From assembly GCA_015494065.1 (NCBI GenBank), contig WGCA01000031.1:1-40416 (forward strand): a stretch of 40,416 nucleotides of DNA. The letters run 5' to 3'. Below the pieces are notes generated by a model that was given only the letters and a program-made list of their open reading frames with translations, had not been told where the DNA came from and did not search any database. This DNA comes from Thermodesulfobacteriaceae bacterium. Its GTDB lineage: Bacteria > Desulfobacterota > Thermodesulfobacteria > Thermodesulfobacteriales > Thermodesulfatatoraceae. Both the position numbers and the translations under genes were made by a program. Below, one piece after another: positions 1 to 9,912 of the stretch (its first letter is position 1; each line of letters starts with the position of its first letter).

Positions 1-640
1 AATAAGATTCACTACCTCACCGATTTCAAGCGTGCGTTGACCAAGGTCGTGGGTCATACGTTGGACTTGCTGAATTTCTTGTTCTGCTTCGCGGACAATT
101 TGATCTGATTGGGAAGTATTTTGGGAGATTTCACCGATAGCGTTTTGCATTGTTGAATGCTCTTTTCTTCCCGAAAGAGGGTGACAAAATTGGGCCTTGC
201 CGAAAAATCTTCCCTTTTTTGAACCTCACTCAAAAAGTTGGCGATCTGCGAATAGAAACGCCCAAGGTGGGTAAAGATGAAAAAATAAATTCATAAGCGC
301 GCGTATCTCCTTTGCGAAGGGCAAATACTAAATCAGCCTTACTCAGCATTTTATCAATTTGTTCTTCTATCGCAGCTAATTTTTGGCTTTCTAGGCCATA
401 TTCAGTCAGTTTTTTGAGATGGGCAAGCTTTTCCCTTAGTTTTTGGATTTGTTGCTGAAACATCTGACGTTCGTCAGACTCCCATCCGATAAGATAATCG
501 TTTACCGCCATGGAGGCTTCATATAAAGCGTTTTTGGCTTCAAATACCGTAAAAATCTTTTCACCACTTAATTCATCGGCTTCTTTTAGAGAAGAAAAAA
601 AGAAAAAACTCAAAACAATATAAAAAATCAAAGGAACCAA
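1..640 (-). pseudogene. Decayed methyl-accepting chemotaxis protein, cut by the window edge
   Basis: Pieces of one chemoreceptor lie in different reading frames. Positions 230-640 encode a hydrophobic N-terminal segment (LVPLIFYIVLSFFFF) and a helical, four-helix-bundle-like sensor. That frame stops at 230. If one T is restored in the homopolymer near 285-290, the reading continues as THLGRFYSQIANFLSEVQ. A further shift leads into positions 1-160, which read as chemoreceptor signalling domain (AIGEISQNTSQS, then LGQRTLEIGEVVNLI), the stretch just before the conserved hairpin tip. No second membrane span or HAMP domain is visible between the parts. The open frame also extends upstream of 640 (IIRFLILKPFLL) without a good start codon. 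I infer an inactivated receptor with two frameshifts and an internal loss. The remaining 3' end lies outside the window. Confidence 0.75.
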
Positions 641-694
641 AAGAAAAGGTTTCAGGATTAAGAATCTGATTATCTGATATTCAAAGATTTAATA

Positions 695-718
695 TCGCTT
701 TAAAGGGATTTTAAGCGA
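695..718. repeat. Short inverted repeat upstream of the decayed chemoreceptor
   Basis: TCGCTTTAAA and TTTTAAGCGA form a 10-bp stem with one mismatch around a GGGA loop. It lies in the 641-828 spacer, which otherwise holds no gene. It could be the leader or an operator of the former chemoreceptor gene. No promoter could be assigned with confidence. Confidence 0.35.
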
Positions 719-828
719 CTAACTTGCTAAATATTTCCTAGTCATTTTGTCGAATTGTAGCTTAAAATGGCAACGTTAAGATCATTTTTTTTAAGCGTTG
801 AATTAATGGAAGGAGTTACCAAGAAAGA

Positions 829-2115
829 TTAATAGGTCAGGCGGCAGATGAAGAAGGCTGCTACTACCCCTACGAAATCGGCAAAAAGGGCGGCCCATAC
901 CGCGTAACGGGGGTCTTTTATACCCACCGCCCCAAAATATACCGCCAGCACGTAAAAGGTGGTCTCGGTTGAACCCTGAATGGTGGAGGCCAGGTAGGCC
1001 GCAAAACTATCCGGGGCTCGGGCCACCAGCTCGCTCATCAGACCAAAGGCCCCAGAGCCCGAAAGGGGCCTTAGAAGCGCCACCGGCAAGACCTCGGCGG
1101 GAAAACCTATGGGCTCGGTAACGGGCTTCAGCAGGGATGCCAAAACCTCAAAGGCCCCCGAGGCCCGAAACAGGCCCACCGCCACCAGGATCATGACCAG
1201 AAAGGGGATGATACGCACCGCTACCTTAAAGCCTTCTTTGCCCCCTTCACAGGCGGCCTCGTAGACCGGGACCCCGCGCCAATACCCAAAAGCCAGGAGG
1301 AATATCATGAGCAAGGGCACTATCCCGAAGGAGACGGCTTCTTTTAAAGTTTGAGTGGAAGGGGTTTGCCAGAACATCTTTCCAAAACCAAACAATAGGA
1401 GCAAAACGCTTCCCAGGATCACCGCCTTTTCCCAGGAAGGGAGCTGGTAGGTCAGGGAGAGGGTTTCTTGAGGGGTTTCTTTTTTTTCCGCCAAAGCTTC
1501 GAGGCACACGGGAGCGGGTTCCGGGCCGTAGAGGCGGGCCAAAAACTTGGCCGCCGCCACTGCCGCAACGGTGGAACAGGTCGTGGCAAAAAGGGTGGGC
1601 AGGATGATAGCCGCAGGCTCAGAAGCCCCGGCCGCCGCCCGGACCGCAATAACCCCAAGCGGCAGAAGCGTCACGTTGGAAGTGTTAATGGCCAGAAAAA
1701 GACACATGGCGTCGGTGGCCCGGTGCGGATGGGGGTTTAGTTTCTGCAGCTCTATCATGGCCTTGATTCCCAGAGGGGTAGCCGCGTTACCAAGCCCCAG
1801 GGCGTTAGCCGAAAGGTTAAGCACCATGGCGCTCATCGCCGGGTGTTCTGGGGGCACGTTAGGGAAAAGCTTTACCAAGACGCCGCGTACCGCCCGGGCG
1901 ATAAGGACCAAAAGCCCGCCTTCCTCCGCCACTTTGACCAGGCCAAGCCACAGGGTCATGGCCCCTATCAGCCCAAGGGCCAGGTTGACGGCCAGCTTAG
2001 CGGATTCAAAGGAACTCTTGGTGGTCTCGGCCAGGTTTCCGGAAAAGACGGCACACACCACCGCCGCCAGGATGAGATAAAACCAGATACGATTCATTAC
2101 CGCCGGTTTATGCAT
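829..2115 (-). CDS. SpmA/SpmB-like fused nucleoside-recognition membrane protein
   Basis: A polytopic inner-membrane protein of 428 residues. Its N-terminal half (about 10-210, with NLSANALGLGNAATPLGIKAM and TSNVTLLP) resembles SpmA. Its C-terminal half (about 225-428, with GSGAFGLMSELV and STIQGSTETTFYVLAVYFG) resembles SpmB. The two nucleoside-recognition (Gate) domains are therefore fused, and the length suits such fusions. The transported substrate of this family is unsettled; in sporulating bacteria SpmA/B act in spore core dehydration, which is not expected here. The ATG at 2115 overlaps the end of larB and has GGAAAG upstream; an ATG at 2097 is the alternative. It is the last gene of a three-gene minus-strand unit. 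Confidence 0.85.
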   Translation of the reverse strand: MHKPAVMNRIWFYLILAAVVCAVFSGNLAETTKSSFESAKLAVNLALGLIGAMTLWLGLVKVAEEGGLLVLIARAVRGVLVKLFPNVPPEHPAMSAMVLNLSANALGLGNAATPLGIKAMIELQKLNPHPHRATDAMCLFLAINTSNVTLLPLGVIAVRAAAGASEPAAIILPTLFATTCSTVAAVAAAKFLARLYGPEPAPVCLEALAEKKETPQETLSLTYQLPSWEKAVILGSVLLLLFGFGKMFWQTPSTQTLKEAVSFGIVPLLMIFLLAFGYWRGVPVYEAACEGGKEGFKVAVRIIPFLVMILVAVGLFRASGAFEVLASLLKPVTEPIGFPAEVLPVALLRPLSGSGAFGLMSELVARAPDSFAAYLASTIQGSTETTFYVLAVYFGAVGIKDPRYAVWAALFADFVGVVAAFFICRLTY

Positions 2116-2869
2116 GGGCTATTCTTTCCGGAAGCTGATTGATGAGGCTTGCCAGATAAGCGGCCCCAAACCCGTTGTCGATGTTGACCACCCCGACCCC
2201 CGGGGCGCAGCTGTTAAGCATGGCAAGCAAAGGAGCCAGGCCCTTAAAATGCGCCCCGTAGCCGGCACTGGTGGGTACCGCGATTACCGGAACGTCCACC
2301 AGCCCAGCCACTAGACTGGCGAGCGCCCCTTCCATACCTGCTACACAAATGATAACCCGGGCAGCTTTTAACTTTTCAAGTTCAGCCAAGAGCCGGTGCA
2401 CCCCCGCCACCCCGACGTCTGCCAGGACTTCCACCCGGTTTCCCAAAAATTCGGCACAAAGCCTGGCCTCTTCCACCACGGGAAGATCCGCCGTCCCACC
2501 ACTTAAGATGAGGATAAGGCCGCGTCTTTCCCTTTCTTCTTCGGGAGAGATGAAAAGAAGCCTTGCCTTTTCGTAATAGCGGGCCTTGGGATAGGCCTCA
2601 ACCAGGCGCTTTCCCGTCTCCGGCGCCAGCCTGGTCACCAAAACCGGAGCCTTTTGGGCCAGAAACGAACGTAAAATACCTTCCAGCTGCTCGTAAGTCT
2701 TACCCGGGCCGTAGATGACCTCAGGAAAATGTTTACGCAAGGCCCGGTGGTGGTCCAGGCGGGCAAAACCCAGGTCCTCAAAGGGCAAAAAACTCAGTTC
2801 CTCTTCGGCCTCGGCGGGGGAAAGCTCCCCCCGGGCCACCTTCTCCAGGATTTCTCTTATTTTCTTCAT
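2108..2869 (-). CDS. larB: Nickel pincer cofactor biosynthesis protein LarB
   Basis: LarB carboxylates and hydrolyses nicotinic acid adenine dinucleotide, the first step toward the nickel-pincer nucleotide cofactor of lactate racemase-type enzymes. The N-terminal signature is clear (ARLDHHRALRKHFPEVIYGPGKT, residues about 37-59). The C-terminal half is the PurE-like domain (VEVLADVGVAGVHRLL, then AGMEGALASLVAGLVDVPVIAVPTS and GYGAHFKGLAPLLAMLNSC). At 253 residues it is full length. The start overlaps the upstream stop as ATGA, and its own 3' end overlaps the SpmA/B-like gene by 8 bases. larC, larE and larA are not in this window, so the client enzyme is unknown. Confidence 0.92.
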   Translation of the reverse strand: MKKIREILEKVARGELSPAEAEEELSFLPFEDLGFARLDHHRALRKHFPEVIYGPGKTYEQLEGILRSFLAQKAPVLVTRLAPETGKRLVEAYPKARYYEKARLLFISPEEERERRGLILILSGGTADLPVVEEARLCAEFLGNRVEVLADVGVAGVHRLLAELEKLKAARVIICVAGMEGALASLVAGLVDVPVIAVPTSAGYGAHFKGLAPLLAMLNSCAPGVGVVNIDNGFGAAYLASLINQLPERIAHA

Positions 2870-3459
2870 GCCGGAAGCATCTTATAGAAAAGGCCTTTTA
2901 AATAATCCAGTTGTTGCCGGTATTGTTCTTCGAGTTGGCCTTTTATCTTACGCCATTCCTCCTGAAATTTGGGCTGCATTTCGATATCTACCTTGATCTG
3001 TTCGCCGTACTGTTCTTTAAGGGCCTCTTCTACCTCAGAAAACTGGGCCTTAAATTGCTGTTTAAACTGTTCGTAAATTTGTTTTTGCTGTTGATAAAAG
3101 AGAAGAAGGAGCTTTTTGATTTCGGCGGTCAGTTGTTTGACCTGGGGAAAAGAGGCAAAGACCTGTTCAAGCCCCAGCAAGGCCCTTTCAATCTCCGCGA
3201 TGGCGTGCTCATCCCTGGGGAAGACGATATTGCGCACCAGGGTATCCACCACCCCCCGGAGTATCAGGGGTTTATCTTCCGGTTTGACGGCCGCCAGGGC
3301 TTTTACGAGGCTGAAATCCTTTTCATTAAGGAATTTAGCGGCCAGCCTCCGGCCTTCCTTTATGAGTTCTTCCCTTCTCAACTCTTCTTTTGAAGCCTTG
3401 CCCAGCTTTTCTACCTTTTCCAGCACTATCTCAAGGGTGCTTTTTATTTCCTCCCCCAT
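2866..3459 (-). CDS. Coiled-coil protein of unknown function
   Basis: A 197-residue, highly charged, largely helical protein with no signal peptide or membrane span. The C-terminal half is rich in Gln, Lys and Glu with long heptad-like stretches (QQQKQIYEQFKQQFKAQFSEVEEALKEQYGEQ), suggesting a coiled coil. I do not recognise a catalytic motif. It is the first gene of the unit with larB, joined by an ATGA overlap, so it is probably co-translated with LarB. AGGAGG lies just upstream of the ATG. Function unknown; an accessory or scaffold role for larB or the membrane protein is only a guess from position. Confidence 0.75.
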   Translation of the reverse strand: MGEEIKSTLEIVLEKVEKLGKASKEELRREELIKEGRRLAAKFLNEKDFSLVKALAAVKPEDKPLILRGVVDTLVRNIVFPRDEHAIAEIERALLGLEQVFASFPQVKQLTAEIKKLLLLFYQQQKQIYEQFKQQFKAQFSEVEEALKEQYGEQIKVDIEMQPKFQEEWRKIKGQLEEQYRQQLDYLKGLFYKMLPA

Positions 3460-3578
3460 CGGGCCCCCCTCCTAAAAAATTTTGCACTTAGAAGATTAGT
3501 AGTCCCCGGGGCTTAGTCAATAAAAAGTCGGTTCAATAAAGCCTTGTCTCCTCCCTAAGCTTTGGTAGGGTATGGAGG

Positions 3579-3698
3579 ATGAAACGTTTGAGAGAGGCCC
3601 TTGAGAAAAGCCGCTCCCTCAGGATGCTAAGGAGACTGACCCTTTTTGGGGCCGGCATGTTGGCGGCCTGGCTGGTCTTAAAAATAAAGCAAAAATGA
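3579..3698 (+). CDS. Small single-span membrane protein, 36-39 residues
   Basis: A short frame reads MKRLREALEKSRSLRMLRRL followed by TLFGAGMLAAWLVLKIKQK. It has a basic amphipathic N-terminus and one membrane helix (about residues 20-36), likely with the N-terminus in the cytoplasm. GGAGG at 3574-3578 abuts the ATG at 3579, but lies 9 bases before an in-frame TTG at 3588, so TTG may be the true start (36 residues). The TGA stop overlaps the ATG of the GDT1-like gene (ATGA), implying coupled translation. I recognise no family. The overlap, the ribosome-binding site and the sensible topology support a real gene. Confidence 0.6.
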   Translation: MKRLREALEKSRSLRMLRRLTLFGAGMLAAWLVLKIKQK

Positions 3699-3961
3699 AA
3701 TATTTTTGGGCAACCTTTCTGGCGATCTTTCTGGCTGAACTGGGAGACAAGACCCAGCTCGCCACCCTCATTTTGGCAAGCAAAAGTCAACATCGCTTCC
3801 TGGTATTCCTGGGCGCCGCCACCGCCCTGGTCCTGGCCAGCGCCTTAGGGGTATTGGCGGGAAAGATCTTGGGGGAGCACCTTCCTGTCCGTTACGTGAG
3901 GCTCATAGGAGGCGGGCTTTTTATCCTCCTTGGTCTGGCCATGCTATGGGGCAAGTTATGA
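3695..3961 (+). CDS. Half-size GDT1/UPF0016 family cation transporter
   Basis: Inner-membrane protein of 88 residues with the family signature ELGDKTQLATLILAS (about 15-29) in the first helix, followed by two more hydrophobic segments. GDT1/TMEM165/MneA proteins export manganese or calcium and normally have two inverted copies of this motif in about 190-220 residues. Only one copy is present, so the protein must act as a homodimer or pair with a second half encoded elsewhere. It starts at an ATGA overlap with the small membrane ORF and ends at another ATGA overlap with the Ahb gene. Transporter family is well supported; substrate is inferred. Confidence 0.85.
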   Translation: MKYFWATFLAIFLAELGDKTQLATLILASKSQHRFLVFLGAATALVLASALGVLAGKILGEHLPVRYVRLIGGGLFILLGLAMLWGKL

Positions 3962-4437
3962 CCCTTACGAAGCTTGAAAAAAAACTCATCGCCGCCCTTA
4001 GCGCTGGGCTTCCTCTGGTGGAACGCCCGTATCAACTCCTGGCAGAAAGGTTTGGGGTCTCGGAGGAAGAAATTAGGGAAACCATCTCCCGGTTAATAGA
4101 GAAGAAGATCATACGCCGATTCGGAGGCACCCTCCGCCACGATCTGGCTGGAGTCAAGGGAAACGTCATGGTAGCCTGGCTCGTCCCGCCAGACCGTCTT
4201 GAGGAAGTAGGCCAGCTTTGCGCCCAAAAACCCTTCATTACCCATTGTTACGTTAGGAAGACGGCTCCTGATTGGCCTTATAATTTCTACACCATGCTTC
4301 ACGCCCCGGACGAAAAAGAATGCCGAATACTGGTGGAAGAACTGGCCCGTGAACTGGGGCTTTCCGACTATGAACTCCTCTTTACCGAAAAAGAAATCAT
4401 GCGCCGTATGCGCCGTTATTTTGAAGACGAAATCTAA
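3958..4437 (+). CDS. Siroheme decarboxylase subunit, AhbA/AhbB (Lrp/AsnC-like)
   Basis: AhbA and AhbB form a heterodimer that decarboxylates siroheme to didecarboxysiroheme in the alternative (siroheme-dependent) heme pathway of sulfate reducers and archaea. The protein has an N-terminal winged helix-turn-helix ([29 protein letters not shown]) and an AsnC-like ligand domain with GTLRHDLAG and YNFYTMLHA. The C-terminal [16 protein letters not shown] resembles the Ahb signature rather than a true transcription factor. The start chosen is the ATG at 3958 overlapping the previous stop (ATGA); an in-frame ATG at 3946 is possible. hemL lies 11 bases downstream, supporting a tetrapyrrole role. I cannot firmly separate AhbA from AhbB; the partner is outside the window. 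Confidence 0.85.
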   Translation: MTLTKLEKKLIAALSAGLPLVERPYQLLAERFGVSEEEIRETISRLIEKKIIRRFGGTLRHDLAGVKGNVMVAWLVPPDRLEEVGQLCAQKPFITHCYVRKTAPDWPYNFYTMLHAPDEKECRILVEELARELGLSDYELLFTEKEIMRRMRRYFEDEI

Positions 4438-4448
4438 AGGAGGGAGAA

Positions 4449-5735
4449 ATGGCAGGGACTTTGTCCAAGATCTTTTTTAAGGAGGCCCAAAAGTATATCC
4501 CTGGAGGGGTGAACAGCCCGGTGCGGGCCTGTCAAGCCGTAGGCGCTGAACCAGTGTTTTTCGCCGCCGGGGCTGGCCCCTACCTCATCGACGTAGACGG
4601 CAAAGAATATATTGATTACGTCGCTTCCTGGGGGCCTCTCATCCTGGGCCACGCCCACCCGGAAGTAATTTCCGCCGTACAAGCGGCAGCAGAGGCAGGC
4701 ACCAGTTTCGGGGCCCCTACTTGGGCCGAAGTGGAACTGGCTCAGCTCATTTGTGAGATCTTCCCCTCCATTGAAAAGGTAAGGCTCGTTAATTCCGGGA
4801 CTGAGGCCACCATGAGCGCAGTACGGCTGGCCCGGGGCTACACCGGCCGGCGCAAGATCATCAAATTTGACGGGTGTTACCACGGCCACGCGGATTCTTT
4901 CCTGGTGAAGGCTGGCTCAGGGGTGGCCACCTTGGGCATTCCGGGAAGCCCTGGTGTGCCCGAAGAAATCGTCAAAAACACCATCTCCCTTCCCTTTAAC
5001 GACCTTTCCGGGGTGGAAGAGGCCTTTGCCAAGATGGGTGAGGATATCGCGGCGGTGATCGTGGAACCCATCGCGGGGAACATGGGGGTGGTGCCTCCCA
5101 AAGAAGGCTTCCTTGAGGGCCTTAGGGAGATCACCCAAAAACACGGGGCCCTTCTCATTTTTGATGAAGTCATCACAGGTTTCCGAGTCAGCCTCTCCGG
5201 GGCCCAGGGGCTTTACGGCGTAGAACCAGACCTTACCTGTCTTGGCAAGATCATCGGCGGGGGGCTGCCGGTGGGGGCTTACGGGGGCCGGGCCGATATT
5301 ATGGCCCACGTTGCCCCGGAAGGTCCGGTCTACCAGGCCGGCACCCTTTCCGGCAACCCGATCGCCGTTGCCGCAGGCCTGGCTACGCTAAAAGTATTAA
5401 AGCGCCCCGGAGTTTACGAAAGACTCGAAGAACTTTCCGCACGTTTGGCCAGGGGACTGGCAGAGGCCGCTGAGGCCGCCGGAGCCAAGGTAACCTTTAA
5501 CCGGGTAGGTTCCATGATGACCTGCTTTTTCCGCGAGGGAAAGGTAGAAAATTTTGCCGACGCCGCCGCCTCGGATACGGAGCGTTACGGCCGGTTTTGG
5601 CGGGAAATGCTGGCCCGGGGGGTGTATCTGGCGCCTTCCCAGTTTGAAGCAGCCTTTGTTTCCCTGGCCCATACCGAAGAGGAAATCGACCATACCATCG
5701 AAGCGGCCCGCGAGGCCTTTGCGGCGGTGGCTTAA
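4449..5735 (+). CDS. hemL: Glutamate-1-semialdehyde 2,1-aminomutase
   Basis: PLP enzyme that converts glutamate-1-semialdehyde to 5-aminolevulinate, the C5-route precursor of all tetrapyrroles. At 428 residues it has the normal length. The expected motifs are present: [13 protein letters not shown] near the N-terminus, [20 protein letters not shown] (about 115-134), the cofactor region [11 protein letters not shown], and [16 protein letters not shown] with K267 as the PLP-binding lysine. AAAGGAGG lies 6 bases before the ATG. It follows the Ahb gene by 11 bases, so heme or heme d1 synthesis is organised as a unit here. It ends in a strong hairpin terminator. Confidence 0.97.
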   Translation: MAGTLSKIFFKEAQKYIPGGVNSPVRACQAVGAEPVFFAAGAGPYLIDVDGKEYIDYVASWGPLILGHAHPEVISAVQAAAEAGTSFGAPTWAEVELAQLICEIFPSIEKVRLVNSGTEATMSAVRLARGYTGRRKIIKFDGCYHGHADSFLVKAGSGVATLGIPGSPGVPEEIVKNTISLPFNDLSGVEEAFAKMGEDIAAVIVEPIAGNMGVVPPKEGFLEGLREITQKHGALLIFDEVITGFRVSLSGAQGLYGVEPDLTCLGKIIGGGLPVGAYGGRADIMAHVAPEGPVYQAGTLSGNPIAVAAGLATLKVLKRPGVYERLEELSARLARGLAEAAEAAGAKVTFNRVGSMMTCFFREGKVENFADAAASDTERYGRFWREMLARGVYLAPSQFEAAFVSLAHTEEEIDHTIEAAREAFAAVA

Positions 5736-5744
5736 GGATTATTT

Positions 5745-7651
<1,907 letters not shown>

Positions 7652-7659
7652 AATCCTAT

Positions 7660-7705
7660 CTTAGTCTTTGAAAAACGCTTAGCAATTCTTTACGAAAAGA
7701 CTAAG
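7660..7705. promoter_or_regulatory. 10-bp inverted repeat in the divergent PfkB / polyferredoxin-AOR promoter
   Basis: CTTAGTCTTT at 7660-7669 is repeated as its exact reverse complement AAAGACTAAG at 7696-7705, 26 bases apart. It lies in the 97-bp gap between two divergent genes, which is where an operator would sit. A plus-strand TTGAAA at 7668-7673 with TACGAA 17 bases later lies between the arms and could be the AOR-operon promoter, though the -10 is poor. The repeat could instead fold as an RNA hairpin. Confidence 0.5.
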
Positions 7706-7748
7706 GGATATTACTTTCTCTTCAGGGCTTTCACGTTGAGGAGGTTCC

Positions 7749-8159
7749 ATGGCCAGACTCAAAGTATTGGACGTTGACCGTTGTGTGGGCTGTCAGCTGT
7801 GCATGTTTGCCTGCCAACGCCGTACCGGGACCGGAGGGCTTTCAGAATGCGCCATTCACGTAAGGTCTCGCGGCGGGCTTTCCCGGGGTCTTACGGTAAT
7901 TGTGTGTCGTGCCTGTGAAGACCCTCCTTGCCTTACGGTATGCCCCACCGGGGCCTTGCTCAAAAGACGGGGCGGCGGGGTGGTCCTCTCACCCAAAAAG
8001 TGTCTGGGTTGCGGCTTTTGTGTACAGGCCTGTCCCCTTCAGGCCATTTTCTGGAACGAAGAGACCCAAAAACCAGTCATTTGTATGCATTGTGGTTATT
8101 GTGCCGCGTATTGCCCTCACCACGTCTTAAAAATAGAGGAGGAACAAAGTGCTGCCTAA
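7749..8159 (+). CDS. Polyferredoxin with four [4Fe-4S] sites, AOR partner subunit
   Basis: A 136-residue electron-transfer protein with four four-cysteine motifs in order: CVGCQLCMFAC (12-22), CRACEDPPCLTVC (about 53-65), CLGCGFCVQAC and CMHCGYCAAYC. All 16 cysteines are present, so four cubane clusters are expected. It has no signal peptide and should be cytoplasmic. The AOR gene starts with a GTG inside its last codons, so the pair is translationally coupled. It probably passes electrons between the AOR and a ferredoxin or another acceptor, like the iron-sulfur subunits of multi-subunit AOR and benzoyl-CoA reductase-type complexes. Family and coupling are seen; the electron route is inferred. 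Confidence 0.9.
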   Translation: MARLKVLDVDRCVGCQLCMFACQRRTGTGGLSECAIHVRSRGGLSRGLTVIVCRACEDPPCLTVCPTGALLKRRGGGVVLSPKKCLGCGFCVQACPLQAIFWNEETQKPVICMHCGYCAAYCPHHVLKIEEEQSAA

Positions 8160-9912
8160 CGATCCCCTAAAACGGGTGCTTTACGTCGACCTGAGTAGCA
8201 AACGCTTCTGGGTGGAAGAACGCCCGGAGCTTTTTGCCGAAAACATCGGAGGGACAGGGGTGGCCAGTAAGCTCCTAGAAGAGGAATGCCCCCCGGATAT
8301 TGACCCTACTGATGCCCGCAACCCCATCATTTTGGCCGTAGGTCCGGCCAACGGGCTCTTTCCCATCGCTTCCAAGACCGTGGCCATGTTCCTTTCCCCG
8401 CACAACAAATTTTTAGGGGAAAGCCACGCCGGGGGCCGCAGCGCCCTGGCCTTAAGGCTGGCTGGTTACGGTGCGGTGGTGATCAGGGGAAAGAGCCAGA
8501 GCCCGGTTTACCTGGTGATCGATCCCCAAGGGGCCAAATTCCGGGACGCCCGCGGGCTCTGGGGGCTCACCGTTTCAGAAACCGGCCGCTTTCTCCGGGA
8601 AAGGGAGGGCGGAAGTGGCCTTAGAAGCATTCTGCGCATCGGTCCTGCGGGGGAAAACGGGTGCACCTTCGCCTGCGTGGTCACGGAAACCTACCGTCAT
8701 TTCGGACGTTTGGGGCTGGGGGCCCTTTTTGGCTACAAAAAACTTAAGGCCATCCTGATCACGGGCAAAAGGGCGCTGCCGGTAACAGACCGCAAGCTTT
8801 TCCGGGAAACCTACGACGAATTGCTGGAAAGGCTCAAAAACACCCCTTCTCTGCGTAAATACCACGATATCGGCACTGCGGTAAACGTGCTCCCTCTTAA
8901 CAAGTTGGGGGCTCTGCCCACCAGGAATTTACAACAGGCCCGCTTTGAGGGAGCCGAAAAGATAAGCGGGGAGTATTTTGCCGAAAGGCTGCTGGGCCGG
9001 AGGCTGGCCTGTGCCCATTGCCCCATGGCCTGCATCCACCTGGCTGCTTTGCGCACGCCCTACGAAGACGAACCTTATTTTTATAAGACCACCTTTATCT
9101 CTTACGATTACGAACCCATTTACGCCAACGGCAGCATGCTGGGGATCGACTCGGCCGAAGGCATCTTAAAAATCCTGGACCTGATTGATAACCTTGGTCT
9201 TGACGCCATGAGCACCGGAGTGGTGCTGGCCTGGGCCACCGAAGCCTTTGAAAAAGGGCTCGTCACCACGGAAGACACCCTTGGCCTCAAGCCCCGGTTT
9301 GGAGACGTGGAGACCTATCTCAAGATGCTCCCCCTGATCGCCCAGCAGCGCAATGATTTTTACGCCGCCCTGGCCAAAGGCGTGGCCTTTGCCTCTGCCC
9401 GGTATGGCGGGGAGGATTTTGCCCTGGCTTTCGGGGGGAACGAGATGCCCGGTTATCACACCGGCTACGGGGCCCACCTTACTTTCCTTACCGGCGCCCG
9501 CCACAGCCACTTAGATTCTGCGGGCTACAGCTATGATCAGAAACTTAAACCCGAAGAAATCTCCCCCACACTCCTCGCCCAAAAGCTTTACGCCGAGGAA
9601 ACCTATCGTCAGATTTTGTCTTCGGCGGTGTGCTGCTTTTTTGGCCGCAGTGTCTATAATTACGAGACCCTGGCCAAGGTCTTTAGAATTTGCGGTTTCG
9701 ATTATGATGAAAAGGATCTACCCCTGGTGGGCGAAAAGATCCTTAAACGCAAATATTTCTTCAAAAAAAAGCGGGGATTCGCCCTCACCCAGCTCAAAAT
9801 ACCCAGAAGGATTTTGGAAACCCTCTCCCCCCACGGTAAGTTAAAAGAAGAGTTTTTACGGGAAGCGCTCCTTTCATACCAAAAACTCCTTGAGGGTGGA
9901 GGAGAAGGATGA
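8149..9912 (+). CDS. Divergent tungsten aldehyde:ferredoxin oxidoreductase
   Basis: AOR-family enzyme of 587 residues, expected to bind a tungsten bis-pterin and one [4Fe-4S] cluster. Cluster ligands are C288-x2-C291-x3-C295 (CAHCPMACIHL) and a cysteine near the end (C495/C496, SSAVCCFFGRS). The pterin-site motif NLGLDAMSTG is present. The usual GGxFGxELKxAG segment is replaced by AGGRSALALRLAGYGAVV, so it is a distant paralogue of the AOR at 10257-12062 and probably has another substrate. The GTG start at 8149 has AGGAGG upstream and overlaps the polyferredoxin gene. The 77-codon gene follows with an overlapping start. Oxidation of an aldehyde, or reduction of an acid, is the family activity; the substrate is unknown. 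Confidence 0.9.
   Translation: MLPNDPLKRVLYVDLSSKRFWVEERPELFAENIGGTGVASKLLEEECPPDIDPTDARNPIILAVGPANGLFPIASKTVAMFLSPHNKFLGESHAGGRSALALRLAGYGAVVIRGKSQSPVYLVIDPQGAKFRDARGLWGLTVSETGRFLREREGGSGLRSILRIGPAGENGCTFACVVTETYRHFGRLGLGALFGYKKLKAILITGKRALPVTDRKLFRETYDELLERLKNTPSLRKYHDIGTAVNVLPLNKLGALPTRNLQQARFEGAEKISGEYFAERLLGRRLACAHCPMACIHLAALRTPYEDEPYFYKTTFISYDYEPIYANGSMLGIDSAEGILKILDLIDNLGLDAMSTGVVLAWATEAFEKGLVTTEDTLGLKPRFGDVETYLKMLPLIAQQRNDFYAALAKGVAFASARYGGEDFALAFGGNEMPGYHTGYGAHLTFLTGARHSHLDSAGYSYDQKLKPEEISPTLLAQKLYAEETYRQILSSAVCCFFGRSVYNYETLAKVFRICGFDYDEKDLPLVGEKILKRKYFFKKKRGFALTQLKIPRRILETLSPHGKLKEEFLREALLSYQKLLEGGGEG

Noticed and set aside
661-828. A flagellar sigma-28 promoter for the decayed chemoreceptor
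   Set aside because: TAAA and GCGATA-like elements are present on the minus strand, but their spacing is 11 bases, not about 15.
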